64,000 bases of DNA from Cricetomys ansorgei (Eukaryota > Chordata > Mammalia > Rodentia > Nesomyidae). The notes below the pieces were generated by a model. The model was not told the origin of the DNA. It did no database searches and was given only the letters and a program-made list of their open reading frames with translations. Positions 1-9,395 of this stretch are shown in pieces; position 1 is the stretch's first letter, and each line of letters opens with the position of its first letter. The position numbers were made by a program, and so were the translations under genes. The stretch lies in the NCBI GenBank assembly GCA_026225945.1, contig JAMJFZ010003163.1, forward strand, positions 24,539,501 to 24,603,500. The letters run 5' to 3'.

Positions 1-526
1 GAATTGATACAGGCTTGGCAGTCTAAAGCGTTCTGCGCACAGCACCCGTTAAAAGCCCTTAAGCTCCTCTGGGCCTGTGCTCTGCTTCTCCAGGCAGAGC
101 AGGAATGGGTTTGACAGTATTGGCTGATGCCTTTCTGACAGTCTTTAGAGCTGCTGACAGCTTGGAGGAGCTGGGACAAGTTGCCTGCCCTTCCCCGAGA
201 TTCCAAGCAACTCTGGCAGGGAAAAATGTAGGAGGGGTGTCTCTTCAAGTCTCACCCCTTCACACACTTCCACACTGCAGAAGCAACCCTAGGGGGAGCC
301 TTGGGCTCCCAAAGCTGGTGTGCAAGAGTATCAGGAAAGATTTCAGAATGACAACAGGGAAACTGCCCTAAACAGACACCAAGAGTCGGGGGTCCCACCC
401 AAAAGTGAGGTGATGAGACTTGCATACGAACTGAAGCCTTTCTCTGTGTGTCTCTTCTGGGAGGGGTGCAGGCAGTGTGAGATGGGTGGTAGGCTGACTG
501 CTCTTCATCTCTGCTTTCTCCCCAAG
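1..526 (+). other. NLRC5: NLRC5 intron (partial), no coding signal
   Basis: No LRR-like reading frame with matching splice sites is visible here. The stretch runs into a clear acceptor (pyrimidine tract then CCCAAG) ending at 526. It holds no SINE that I can recognise. Confidence 0.6.
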
Positions 527-610
527 CTTGAGGCACAACCAGATCGGAGATGTGGGTACTCAGCACTTAGCTGCCATCTTGCCAAGGCTGCCAGGGCTCA
601 GGAAGTTAGA
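527..610 (+). CDS. NLRC5: NLRC5 LRR exon (LRHNQIGDVG unit)
   Basis: An 84-bp exon between an AAG acceptor and a GTGAGT donor. It reads LRHNQIGDVGTQHLAAILP then RLPGLRKL, a complete ribonuclease-inhibitor-type LRR with the L-x-x-N-x-I/L core. The last two bases (GA) join the next exon's first base to give Asp, so the join reads KLDLSGN. Confidence 0.93.
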
Positions 611-3600
611 GTGAGTCTCAACCCATTGAGAAGGGCCTGCAGGGACCACACCATGATCCTGGGAGAAACTGGCCCCTGGCCTGGGCCAGCTTTGGAAAGG
701 GGAATGTCTCCCAGCCTTGATACCCAGGAGGGGAACTTGTGACCTTCTAGGCCCTGTTCTCTGGGTCTTTGTGTTCCATCTGGAGGGAAGCTTGGGCTGC
801 ATCTCTTGTGCAGATGTAGTTGGGAGGGAGGAAGCAGTGTGGAAAGGGAGGAGGGGGGTCCAATAACCTCCCCTCCCACAGCCTCTCAGGGAACAGCATT
901 GGCCCAGCTGGGGGAGTGCAGCTGGCAGAGTCTCTCGTCCATTGCAGGTGCTTGGAGGAGATCATGTGAGTATCTATCCAGGTGGGGCACCCCACAGGCC
1001 CCCGGGCCCACAGGGCAGAGCAGGGATCCTGGGCAGGCTGCCCATGCTCCTCACCCTGTCCTCTCCTCTTCCAGACTGGGCAACAATGCTCTGGGGGATC
1101 CTACAGCCAGGGAACTGGCTCAGAGATTGCCCCCACAACTGAGGGTCCTGTGGTGAGTGTTCTGCTAACCGTGCATACAGAGCAGGGGAGAGAGGACCGA
1201 GGAGGAGTGGGGTCCAAGCAAGCCATGGCTCCGGCAGCCTAGCCTGAGATCAGCATGGCCCCTTCTCTGCTGCCTCTCCCCAGTCCCCAGATTAAACTTA
1301 GTGTTGACCTCATTGTCTCTGTGAGCCCCTGACCAAGTTTCTGCTCCTCTGAGCCTCGGTTTCCTCGTTTGTAAAAGATGTCACCAATTCCAGCTTTCGT
1401 GCCTGAAAGGGGAGTGTTTGAATAAACGTCAGCAAAAGGCCAAATGCGAAAGCTACAAGTGCATTGTTCTATCCTCCATAGGTGAAGTCCATGGCTTCCT
1501 GAATCCCATGAATCCCTGGGGCTGGGATTCCTGTGTGTACCATTTTCTAGGAAGAGAGCTAAGCCTAGAAACAGCATGGAAAGCTTGACTTCCTAATCCA
1601 TGAGGAAGCCAAGCCTTGAACTTAGCATCTCAGACCCCTAAGTCAGGGACCTTGGCATTCATTGGCTCCTTTGTAGCAGGGATAGGAACAACAGTAGCTA
1701 AGGTTGGTGCTGTAGTCTGAGGCACAGCTGAAAGGAGGGAGGCTTAGGAAGGCTCCCAACTCCCAGAACTAGTCCCAGGCTCCTCTTACCTTGCCCTTTC
1801 CACAGCCTGCCGTCCAGCCATCTGGGTGCAGAGGGGGCCCTGTGCCTGGCCCAGGCCCTGGAGCAATGTCCACACATAGAAGAGGTCAGGTGAGGCGGGG
1901 CCCTGCCTGGACTGAGAGATGGGCCGGGGAGGGTCTGGGACAGTTCTGATTGGTGTCCATCCTGTCCTACAGCTTGGCCGAGAATAACCTGGCTGGAGGT
2001 GTCCCTGCTTTCTGTAAGAGGCTCCGACTGCTCAGAAAAATTGAGTAAGTAGCCTTCCGTGCTTGTCTGGGGCCCTGCAGAAGGACCACAACTCTTTTCC
2101 AGTACAGTCTTATAGCCAGGAGGGCCACTGAAGCGATGGGACTTAGGCATGGGGGTGGGGCAAAAGATAATTTCCTAAGACTAACTCCCTGGCCCTGACC
2201 AGGCCATTCTGGTCCCTCCTGCTTTCTCTATGAGAAAGGGGGTCCTGCTAGTAGTGCCTCCTGTCTCATTTCATCCCAGCCTGGTTTCCTGCAAAATCGA
2301 TGACCAGGCTGCCAAGCACCTAGCCACCAGCCTCATGCTCTGCCCGGCCCTGGAAGACATCTTGTGAGTGTTTCAGTGGGTCCTGAGTTAGAAAGAGCGG
2401 ATGCAGTGGGGCGGGATTGGGGGTGGGGCTGGCGCTGCCTACTGTGTGCTGCGGCTGTCCCTGCTCCTAGTGGGTCCTCCCCTCTGGAGATGGGAAGCCC
2501 TTTCTTGCCCCACGGTCTTACTCCAGCAGAGCTGCTGGACCTCCTTACCAGCGTCTTTATCTGTGGGGTGGGAAGGGAGAGGAGCCACTTGGCCTGCAAA
2601 GGATTTTTGTCTTTGACCTTCCCCCCTTCCCTTCGGGGGAGCACTTTTCATGGTTTATGGAGCCTCTACTTGTGAATAGCTGTTGGTCATGCAGAAGGCA
2701 GAAGCTGGTGGGCAGCCAGCCCCCTCCCCAGTACATTGGCTGTGATGCCCCCTTGGCCATCCTACTGCCTCAGACTCTGGCAGCACTGTCAAATGATCAA
2801 ACCTGACTGCTAGCGCTTGGGCACAGCGAAGAGAATTCTGACTCCCAGAGCACAGGGCACGGAGTGCGAGAAGATGTCTAGGTCTGCAACCTAAATAGTT
2901 TTGGGAGTTGTGTTTCCTCTGTCTTGGGGATAGAACCCAGAGCCTCATGCACATCAGATGAGCATTATGCCACTGAGCTACCCTCAGCCCTCAAGGTTCC
3001 TAAGCCCCCTCCTTATGGCACAGGTCAGCACTCTTTAACCCTGATACCAGTGGGAACAGCGAGGGTGTGAGCGCCCTGAGTCGGGTACTGGAAGCCCCGC
3101 CCTCCCTTCAGTACTTTCTCTATAGAATCCTTCGCATGGAACTTCTATGCATAGTAGAGACATGTGCTTCCATTGAAGATTAATTTCTCAAAGCAAAAAC
3201 AGTGCGGGGGAGGCTTGAAAAATATGACACGCGCTATCACACGGGAGGCAGACATCGCAGCCAGGTGCCGGCTCGGTGTACACTGCGTCATATTGTGGCT
3301 CCTGAGGAACATGTTGCTCGGGAATGGGAATGGGTGGGGGAAGGGAGGGATGAAGGAGCCACCTGTGCCCTGAGACATCTTCAGGGGTTGGTACCCAAGC
3401 ACTTGGCTGGGTGACAGGTGACCTGTCACTGGGTGAGCTGGGTGACCTGACACTGCTGACTCCTAGTGCTCCCTGGTCTTGTCACCTTTCACCTCGGTGC
3501 CCTCCTGTCTCTGAGCTCGCCCCTCCTCCACCTTGCAGGCTGTCCTGGAATCTCCTTGGTGATGAGGTGGCTGCTGACTTGGCCCAGGTCCTGCCACAGA

Positions 3601-4503
3601 TGGGGCAGCTGAAGAGAGTGGAGTAAGGCGCACCCTTGGGTCCCGGGGAGTGCAGAAGGGACCTCATCTTGAACAACCCCAGAGGCTAGTGGGCTATCTC
3701 TGCCTCCCAGAAATCTGCCCAGTGTCTCAAGACATTCTGGCGGGTCCCAAGTCCCCCACCAAGCTTAGTTCTTCCCACGCTCTAGCCTTTCTACTACCTC
3801 ACTGTGAGTCGCTGCTGTATGCGGGCCGAGTTGGGGGAAGGTGACCTTGCTTGCCTGGGATGATGGAGCACGGAGAACGAAGCCCTGAGCCTCATGCTTG
3901 CCTCTCTTTTTCTCTTCCCCTGCTACTGTCCACTGCAAAGCTTGGAGAAGAACCAGATCACAGCATGGGGAGCCCGACTCCTGGCTCAAGGGCTGGTCCA
4001 GGGCTCCTGTGTCCCAGTCATTCGGTAATGAAGGGCTGGGCCTTGTGGTAAAAGGCCACATAAACCCCAATTTAAAGCAACCTCCTGTGGGGAGAGAGTT
4101 GGGGCCTGGGTTGAGGATTATCCAGGGAGATTTGGACTACTCCATCAGGAATTTGGCAGCCAGCAGACCTGGATCAAATCCCAGCTATGCTATTTGCCAG
4201 CTGTGTTAACTTTGTATCTGAATCTTTATGTCTCTTGAACCCCAACTTCCTCGCCTGTGTCTACCTGAGAGGGTGGTGAGGAGCCAGGGCCTGGAATATG
4301 GAATATGGCTGACTCTCAGTGTGGTGGTGGTGGGGGGGGCATCATGCTAGGTGGCTGCTCTGGTGTATACTGCCTCTGCTGGGTAACGTGACGCTGAGGC
4401 CCACGTCTATGCCCACAGCCTCTGGAACAACCCCGTTCCTGCCGAAGTGGCCCAGAGTCTGCAGAGCCAGGAGCCCAGGCTGGACTTTGCCTTCTTTGAC
4501 TAG
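527..4503 (+). CDS. NLRC5: NLRC5, C-terminal leucine-rich-repeat part (span of 9 coding exons; 5' part outside window)
   Basis: NLRC5 is the NOD-like receptor that acts as the class I transactivator: it enters the nucleus and joins the RFX/CREB/NF-Y enhanceosome on MHC class I promoters. Only the end of its very long LRR region is here. Nine exons (527-610, 882-965, 1075-1152, 1806-1889, 1973-2044, 2280-2363, 3539-3622, 3941-4024, 4419-4503) join in one frame with canonical GT-AG sites and give 245 residues. All start by completing a split codon and end after two bases of the next, so the exons are interchangeable in phase. Most are 84 bp, one 28-residue LRR. Recognition rests on the close match to the remembered human C-terminus (SWNLLGDE, LPQMG, LEKNQIT, RLDFAFFD) and on CPNE2 lying directly downstream. 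The CARD-like, NACHT and earlier LRR exons are outside the window. Confidence 0.95.
882..965 (+). CDS. NLRC5: NLRC5 LRR exon (LSGNSIGPAG unit)
   Basis: An 84-bp exon between CCCACAG and GTGAGT. It encodes LSGNSIGPAGGVQLAESLV followed by HCRCLEEI, the standard 28-residue LRR with a leucine-rich strand and an amphipathic helix. Confidence 0.93.
1075..1152 (+). CDS. NLRC5: NLRC5 LRR exon, short unit (LGNNALGDPT)
   Basis: A 78-bp exon, two codons shorter than the usual unit, between TTCCAG and GTGAGT. It encodes LGNNALGDPTARELAQRLP then PQLRVL. The shortening falls at the helix-to-strand turn and keeps the frame. The donor follows TG, which is completed to a Cys codon by the next exon. Confidence 0.92.
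1153..1805 (+). other. NLRC5: NLRC5 intron, MIR-like remnant
   Basis: No exon is seen. Around 1340-1375 there is a short MIR-like tail (cctcggtttcctcgtttgta). The rest is unassigned unique sequence. Confidence 0.5.
1806..1889 (+). CDS. NLRC5: NLRC5 LRR exon (LPSSHLGAEG unit)
   Basis: An 84-bp exon between TTCCACAG and GTGAGG. It encodes LPSSHLGAEGALCLAQALE then QCPHIEEV. The conserved Asn of the LRR core is replaced (SSHL where NxxL is usual), but the helix segment is typical. Confidence 0.92.
1973..2044 (+). CDS. NLRC5: NLRC5 LRR exon, short unit (LAENNLAGG)
   Basis: A 72-bp exon, four codons shorter than the usual unit, between CCTACAG and GTAAGT. It encodes LAENNLAGGVPAFCKRL then RLLRKI. 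The remembered human protein has the same short unit (AENNLAGG), so the shortening is ancestral and not damage here. Confidence 0.93.
2280..2363 (+). CDS. NLRC5: NLRC5 LRR exon (LVSCKIDDQA unit)
   Basis: An 84-bp exon between CATCCCAG and GTGAGT. It encodes LVSCKIDDQAAKHLATSLM then LCPALEDI. Its final TT joins the G at 3539 to give Leu, so it splices in frame to the exon 1.2 kb downstream, matching the human order ALE-xx-LSWNLLG. Confidence 0.94.
2923..2990 (-). repeat. ID-type SINE (tRNA-derived)
   Basis: Read on the - strand it begins gggctgagggtagctcagtg and ends in ggttctatccccaag. These are the A-box/B-box tRNA-Ala-like body of rodent ID elements. Several substitutions suggest an old copy. 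Confidence 0.75.
3024..3119 (+). pseudogene. decayed LRR exon inside NLRC5 intron
   Basis: In one frame this reads NSEGVSALSRVLEAPPSLQ, which aligns without gaps to the helix half of the neighbouring LRR units (GDEVAADLAQVLPQMGQL). The strand half (LSxN) is not recognisable. At the place where a donor should follow there is CTATAG in place of GT. The acceptor side (GGCACAG) has a poor pyrimidine tract. I infer a former 84-bp LRR exon that lost its splice sites. It could instead be a rarely used exon ending at the GT at 3111. Confidence 0.5.
3539..3622 (+). CDS. NLRC5: NLRC5 LRR exon (LSWNLLGDEV unit)
   Basis: An 84-bp exon between CTTGCAG and GTAAGG. It encodes LSWNLLGDEVAADLAQVLP then QMGQLKRV, nearly identical to the human segment as remembered. 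This is one of the two strongest identifying exons. Confidence 0.96.
3941..4024 (+). CDS. NLRC5: NLRC5 penultimate exon (LEKNQITAWG unit)
   Basis: An 84-bp exon between TGCAAAG and GTAATG. It encodes LEKNQITAWGARLLAQGLV then QGSCVPVI. The remembered human counterpart is LEKNQITALGAWLLAEGLAQ. The donor is GTAATG, somewhat weaker than the others. Confidence 0.95.
4140..4290 (+). repeat. MIR SINE remnant
   Basis: Contains tcaaatcccagctatgctat, a good match to the MIR core as remembered, followed by ctgtgttaac and a TCTCTTGAACCCC-type tail. It sits in the last NLRC5 intron. Confidence 0.6.
4419..4503 (+). CDS. NLRC5: NLRC5 last coding exon and stop
   Basis: Begins after CCCACAG. It encodes LWNNPVPAEVAQSLQSQEPR then LDFAFFD and stops at TAG (4501-4503). 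The remembered human protein continues about nine residues past FAFFD (NQPQAP...). Here the codon after FFD is the stop, and the following bases would read QPPAL before another stop. So the rodent protein ends slightly earlier. Confidence 0.95.
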
Positions 4504-4815
4504 CAGCCCCCGGCTCTTTGAGGAACTTGCTGGCGCTCTCAAGACTCTGGAATCCAGCCCAGTGATGACCACATCATCCACCAGAAGAACCTTGGTTGCC
4601 AGCATCCTGCAAATGCCCCAGGATTTGTCCTGAGCACATTTGAGCACTTTTGTCCCGTCATGGTCCTTAGGGAGGACTTTCTGTTTGACCAAAAAAGGAT
4701 CATGCATCACACAATGGGACATTGGCACTTGAGAGCATTATGATGTCATATATGACAGGAAGGCTATGTCTGCACTATGACCTCTTGACATGGGAACGTC
4801 ATACTATGACAGAGT

Positions 4816-4828
4816 AGGTCATAGGTCA
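4816..4828 (+). promoter_or_regulatory. DR1 direct repeat, AGGTCA-T-AGGTCA
   Basis: Two perfect nuclear-receptor half-sites in direct orientation separated by one base. This is the arrangement bound by RXR heterodimers and HNF4-type receptors. It lies in a low-complexity patch, so chance is possible. Confidence 0.35.
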
Positions 4829-5035
4829 TACGTGGTAGTACATGGAACTTGTAGTATGGCACCTGGTCAGTGCCTCCTAGCACTGTAAGTGGAGTATGAA
4901 CGGTCAGGGATCTACCTATCACGTGATATCCATATCACATGGCACTCAGCTTGCCAGGGGGCCACAGGCAACTCCAAGGCCTAATTTATTACTATTTTAA
5001 AAGACATAAAGCTAAGCTAACAGTATGGACAGACC

Positions 5036-5212
5036 TTTTAGCTGTTCAGGAATCTGAGGCAGAGGGATTGCAAGTTCAAAGCTAGCCTGGATAATTTAGT
5101 AAGATCCTGTCTCAAAAGGTCAAAAAGGTCTGGGGATACAGCCCAGGGGTAGAGTGCCTGCCTCCATCTGTGATGCCCTAGGCTCAATGCTCAGTACCAT
5201 TTTTTTTTTAAG
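5036..5212 (+). repeat. B4-type SINE (B1-like left part plus ID-like right part)
   Basis: The left part reads aatctgaggcagagggattg and tagcctggataatttagtaa (B1-like). The right part reads ctggggatacagcccagggg (ID-like), ending in a poly-T run at 5203-5212. Confidence 0.7.
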
Positions 5213-5569
5213 TATTTATAAGCAACTTTTAGAGCAGCTGAGCCAGGACACCTTTCTGTCCTGAGCTGGGAAGGAAGTGTGTGTAAGTACTGACTGGCCC
5301 AATAGCCCAAGAGTCAGGGCTCTGGGACACGCCAAGGATTGAGCATGGAGTTCTGTCCTGCTCTCCCTTCTGTTAATTGGGTAGCCCTCCCTTACAAGGG
5401 CCTTTGTCCCAGACTTAGGAGCTAGCCTGACCTTGGGACAGCTCAAGCTCATCTGTCCTTCCCTGGTGTAAGGGACAAAACCTAAGGGTTCGGGGATGTA
5501 TATATCCAGGACATTAGGCAAAGCCATGGGCCTGCCCACTACCTCAGCAGGATTCCATGTTGAGACTCC

Positions 5570-5580
5570 ATGTGTGTGTG

Positions 5581-5619
<39 letters not shown>
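5570..5619 (+). repeat. (TG)n microsatellite
   Basis: About 25 TG units with a single CA interruption near 5581-5582. Confidence 0.95.
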
Positions 5620-5669
5620 CTTCCAAGAAGAGGATAGCTAGCCTCACTACCCTCCAAGTCAAATCAATT

Positions 5670-5675
5670 AATAAA
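5670..5675 (+). terminator. candidate poly(A) signal AATAAA for NLRC5
   Basis: First canonical AATAAA after the NLRC5 stop on the + strand. It lies about 1.2 kb downstream, after a SINE and a TG repeat. A shorter 3' UTR ending earlier on a variant hexamer is equally possible. Confidence 0.35.
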
Positions 5676-5995
5676 TGCACATTTCTCCACCTGTAGCTGA
5701 TGTCTGATAAGCTTCCTGCTAATCCTCTGAGGTCAGAAGTGCATGGCCTCTGCACTGTGGACTGGAGAATCAGAGAGGTGAGGGGCGTGTGCTGGGACAG
5801 GCAGCGGCAGAAAGTTACTGGTCATGTGACCACGGGCAACTCACCTGCCGTATGAGGCTGTTATCAAAGGTCAGGCAGTAAACCAGGTTTGCTCTACATA
5901 ATACTTAAACTCTTTTTCTGAATTAATGACCAGTATTTAGGTTTGGGAACTTGTATGTAAAAAGCCGTACTGTGCGTTCTCAGGAGCTGGTCTGA

Positions 5996-6105
5996 AGCCA
6001 GGTGCGGTAGCATAAGCTTGGGCTGTTTAGGAAGGAGAATCAGAAGTTCTGAAGTTCTCAGCTACATTTCAAATTCCAGGACAGCCTGGCCTATGAGAGA
6101 CGCAC
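5996..6105 (+). repeat. diverged B1-like SINE
   Basis: agccaggtgcggtagcata matches the start of B1, and ccaggacagcctggcctatg matches its 3' half. It is heavily mutated. Confidence 0.55.
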
Positions 6106-6363
6106 ACACTCTCTCTCTCCATGTATATATGGAAGGCTGATCCAGCCTTCCCATTTAAATGTACAAGGTACTCTGATAGGGCCACATGGATGTCATCTTC
6201 AGGTGGGCAGTCATCTTGACCCTGTCATCTTAACCCCACGTCAACTATCCTGTCTTGCTTTTTGCCTGGCCAAAAGCATGGCACATTTGGAACATGGCGG
6301 AGAATGGAATGTGACTTGGCCCCTTGCTATGTGTCTTGGATGACATGAACTGTTTCTTTGGGT

Positions 6364-6394
6364 CACACACACACACACACACAGACACACACAC
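6364..6394 (+). repeat. (CA)n microsatellite
   Basis: About 15 CA units with one GA interruption. Confidence 0.9.
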
Positions 6395-7982
6395 AATATG
6401 CACAGTAACTGGTGAGGTCAGGAAAGCAAGGTGAACAAAGTCCCCGCTACAAAGAAGTTAATGCTGATTACATGCTGTCTCCTCTTCTCTTTTAGGGTTG
6501 AATGTCATACAGGGTGCAGAGATGCCCCAAGTGACAGAATGGCACCTACTCTCAGAGGCTACAAGTCCCTCCTTCCGCCACATTGTGAAAAGCCTGGCTA
6601 GTAGGGTGCAGTTGTGGCTCAGTGCCACTAGAGGGCAGGCTGGTCCACCAGTGATTTACAGATAGAACCTCACCAGAAAAAAGGCCAAGGGACCCATAGG
6701 ATGTTAGGTGATGCAGGAGGCTGTCCCCATCTGGCCAGGAGCTTGGAATGTCCCAATGTCCTTGTGGCTCACTAGGATGACTTAACCCTTACCTTTTTGG
6801 GCCTCCACATTGTCTCTGGCATCCCGCCAAGCGTTGAGGCGAAAGTCCTCCGGCCAAGTGCCAAGCACCCATCTGTTGTACCAGGACACCCTTATCGGGC
6901 CAGAAACAGGGCGCACCTGGCACCATCCATTGCGATCCTGGGCAGGAAATTAGCAGGTAGAGGATCCAAGAAGTTTCCAGAGAAATTCTGGGTCCATATT
7001 CTGTTTCCCTTTTCTGGTATGTTGCCAGGTCAACCTGTCTGTCCCAGACTGAAGACAAGATAAATTTGAGAAAGAACCAAGCACGTCCACCAGCAGTGCC
7101 AGGCCACGTGACACGCACAGGGTGGTACCTGAGGACAGGGAGCCCAATATGCAGGGACACTCTCCCTCTCAGCTCATCATCTTACGTTTGGCTTTCCCTC
7201 TTTAGCTCTGCCCAAGTTCCAAACACCAAGAAACTCGCAACAGTAGCCTCAAAACACACCATGGGTTGACCAGCAACACAGAGCCGGCTAGGCTCACCTC
7301 AAATGGGCATGCCAACTGCTCTTTTCCTTGAGAAACGTCCTTTCCCTCCTGATTACCTGCTTGGAAACTTTAGTGGGTTTTCATCTAAAGCTAGTGTGAC
7401 CCAGTGTCCCTGGTGGCTTCTTCCCAGAGTAGGCTCAGTTTAAATATACAGAGAGAGGCAAGTGGTAAGCCAGCGAGAAGCACGAGGGTCTTCTAGGTAA
7501 GGATGTGGCCTGGCCTGGGAGCACCTAAGTCCACCTGTGTGGCTGGCAGAAGCTTGTGCTGCCTGTCACTTGCTTGTCATCCTAGGGGTTCACAGACGGA
7601 ATCTGACGGGAATCAGTCACTCTATCTCAGACCTGAAACCTTCCTGAACTGCTTTGTCTGTCGTGTCCCCAGCATGCACAGCTGTCTGTAAGCCACTGTT
7701 TCCAGATGCTTTGGGGAACTGATGTGAAAGCTCCCTCTAAAGGTCCAGTTATTAAAAAAACAAACAAACAAACAAAAAAAAAAAACTCCACGTGCAATGA
7801 ACGGGAAGGTTCAGCTTCAGCAAGCCTGGGCCTGGGATTCTGCATTTCTAAGAAGCCAAAAGAGAACTGGAGAGTCCTAGGAATGAAGAAACCTGCAGGT
7901 CTGGGTGTTCTGCAGACAGAAGGAGCCCCCTTGGAAGTGAACCGGTTCCACATGCCTCCTGGGTACTGTGTTGACCAGCCAG

Positions 7983-8055
7983 AGCAAGCCACATCCAGAG
8001 TTTACAGTGTGGCCACACTGAGGAGTCTTCCTGTAAACTCTGGATGTGGCTTGCT
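7983..8055. repeat. perfect 25-bp inverted repeat (hairpin) with overlapping 16-bp palindrome
   Basis: The arm at 7983-8007 is the exact reverse complement of the arm at 8031-8055, separated by a 23-bp loop. The palindrome CAGTGTGGCCACACTG (8005-8020) overlaps the inner end of the left arm. Sequence outside the arms does not pair. It resembles neither a known SINE nor a gene. It may be a recent inverted duplication, a small foldback element or an RNA hairpin. Confidence 0.9.
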
Positions 8056-8701
8056 GACGATTACCAGGCAGTATAGGTCCCATAACCAGTAGGTCACACC
8101 TCTAGTCACCAGTGAGTGACAGTCACCATCAACAGTGAAAGAAAGCCCTCCTCTGACTATGGCCATACCATCCAGAATGCTTCTGAGAGCATCGGAGTTT
8201 GAGAAAACTCTCCCAGCCCAGCCCAGCTGTGGTCTGACCTAAGCTGTTTGAGAACCCAGGCAAAAACTGCCCTCACTGAGCCCAGGTGATCTCAGACCCA
8301 TGAGACAAACTTTGGGATGATGATGCACTCATTATAATCCTAACTCCCTCTGTCCCTTCCCCCCCTCCATACACCTGAGGCCCAGCCAGGTCCTGACAGC
8401 AGATATGCTCAGGGTGTCTTTGGCTCACAAGCACAGGGAAGGGGGCAGGCTATTGGGGTGACTCTGAGCCCTCTGTCCAAACAACCAGAGCTAGGGAAGC
8501 ACACCCCAGAAACAGGTGCTGAGTTACATGCACCCCACAGGGGCCTCTTAGGGGTCTCAGGCCTCCAACCACACAGAAAATTCTCTAGGCTCCCAAGGCA
8601 AAGGAAGTCTTCGCCCTCACTTTGCAGTCTTGCGTCTTGCATGCAGGGTATGACACCAACCTGGGACGAACACTTGTGTTTTCTGACCTCCACCCTTGGC
8701 T

Positions 8702-9395
8702 TGAAGGCAGCTTTATTGAGATCCAACCAACATGTCTGACACTGGCCCCTTAATGTAAACGTGTCCTTTGGGTTCATCTAGAGTCATGCAACTTTTTCAC
8801 CGCTGTGACAAAACGGGAGGATTTCCTCTGGTTGTGGTTTTGGATCACCATAAGCTGGCTCCGTTGCTGATGCACTTTGAGGAAGCAGGAATAGAGAGGT
8901 GGGTGGGGAAGCCCTTGCACCAAGGACAAAGGGAGAAGACACCCTCAAGGGTGTGACCAGGTGACCCAGCTAACCAGGCCCTGCTTCCTAAAGTTTCCAT
9001 CATTTCTCTGTAGTGAAATGGTTTCCACACCAGGACTCCAACACATGAACCTTTGGGGACATCCCAGGTCCAAATCATAACTGTATTCTAATTTCGAAAC
9101 TTTTTTCATCACCCCAAGAAACTCTGTATCAAATAGCAGCCATACATGTTCCCCAAAACCACTTTCTATCTCTATGGCTATGAGTCTTCCCAACGTTTCC
9201 TAAAATGGAGTCACACTCCACCGTGTGGATCGCGCACGGAACTTTCCTTTACCGTCAGTTGCTACAGGCTGGCTCCTTCCCACATTTTGACTCTTGTGAA
9301 CCACACTGCTACAAACATTCATGCTCAACTTTTTGTGTGGATATACATTTTCCTGTCTTTTGGGTAGGTACCTAGTAATGGAATTGCTGTGACCC
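8702..9395 (+). mobile_element. ancient L1 fragment split by a younger repeat
   Basis: 8702-8805 (gctttattgagatccaacca) and 9078-9395 (catcaccccaagaaactctg, then gtaggtacctagtaatggaa) match consecutive parts of the 3' region of old mammalian L1 elements, as remembered. Between them, 8806-9077 (ctgtgacaaaacgggagga to cccaggtccaaatcataa) belongs to a different rodent repeat, related to the copy at 62398-62625. It inserted after the L1. No L1 coding capacity remains. Confidence 0.65.

Larger units (their letters stand above)
2364..3538 (+). other. NLRC5: NLRC5 intron with ID SINE and decayed LRR exon
   Basis: This intron separates the last three LRR exons from the rest. It carries an antisense ID element near 2923-2990 and, at 3024-3119, a stretch that translates as a degenerate LRR (listed separately). 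Confidence 0.75.
4504..5700 (+). other. NLRC5: NLRC5 3' UTR (end uncertain)
   Basis: Sequence after the stop with no further exon. It includes a patch rich in TATGAC/GTCATA (4739-4832), a B4-type SINE (5036-5212) and a TG tract (5570-5619). Possible poly(A) hexamers are CATAAA at 5005-5010 (weak) and AATAAA at 5670-5675. Which one is used cannot be decided from sequence alone. Confidence 0.5.

Noticed and set aside
5216..5755. Minus-strand 179-codon frame
   Set aside because: It runs through the TG/CA microsatellite (Thr-His repeats) and has no family signature.
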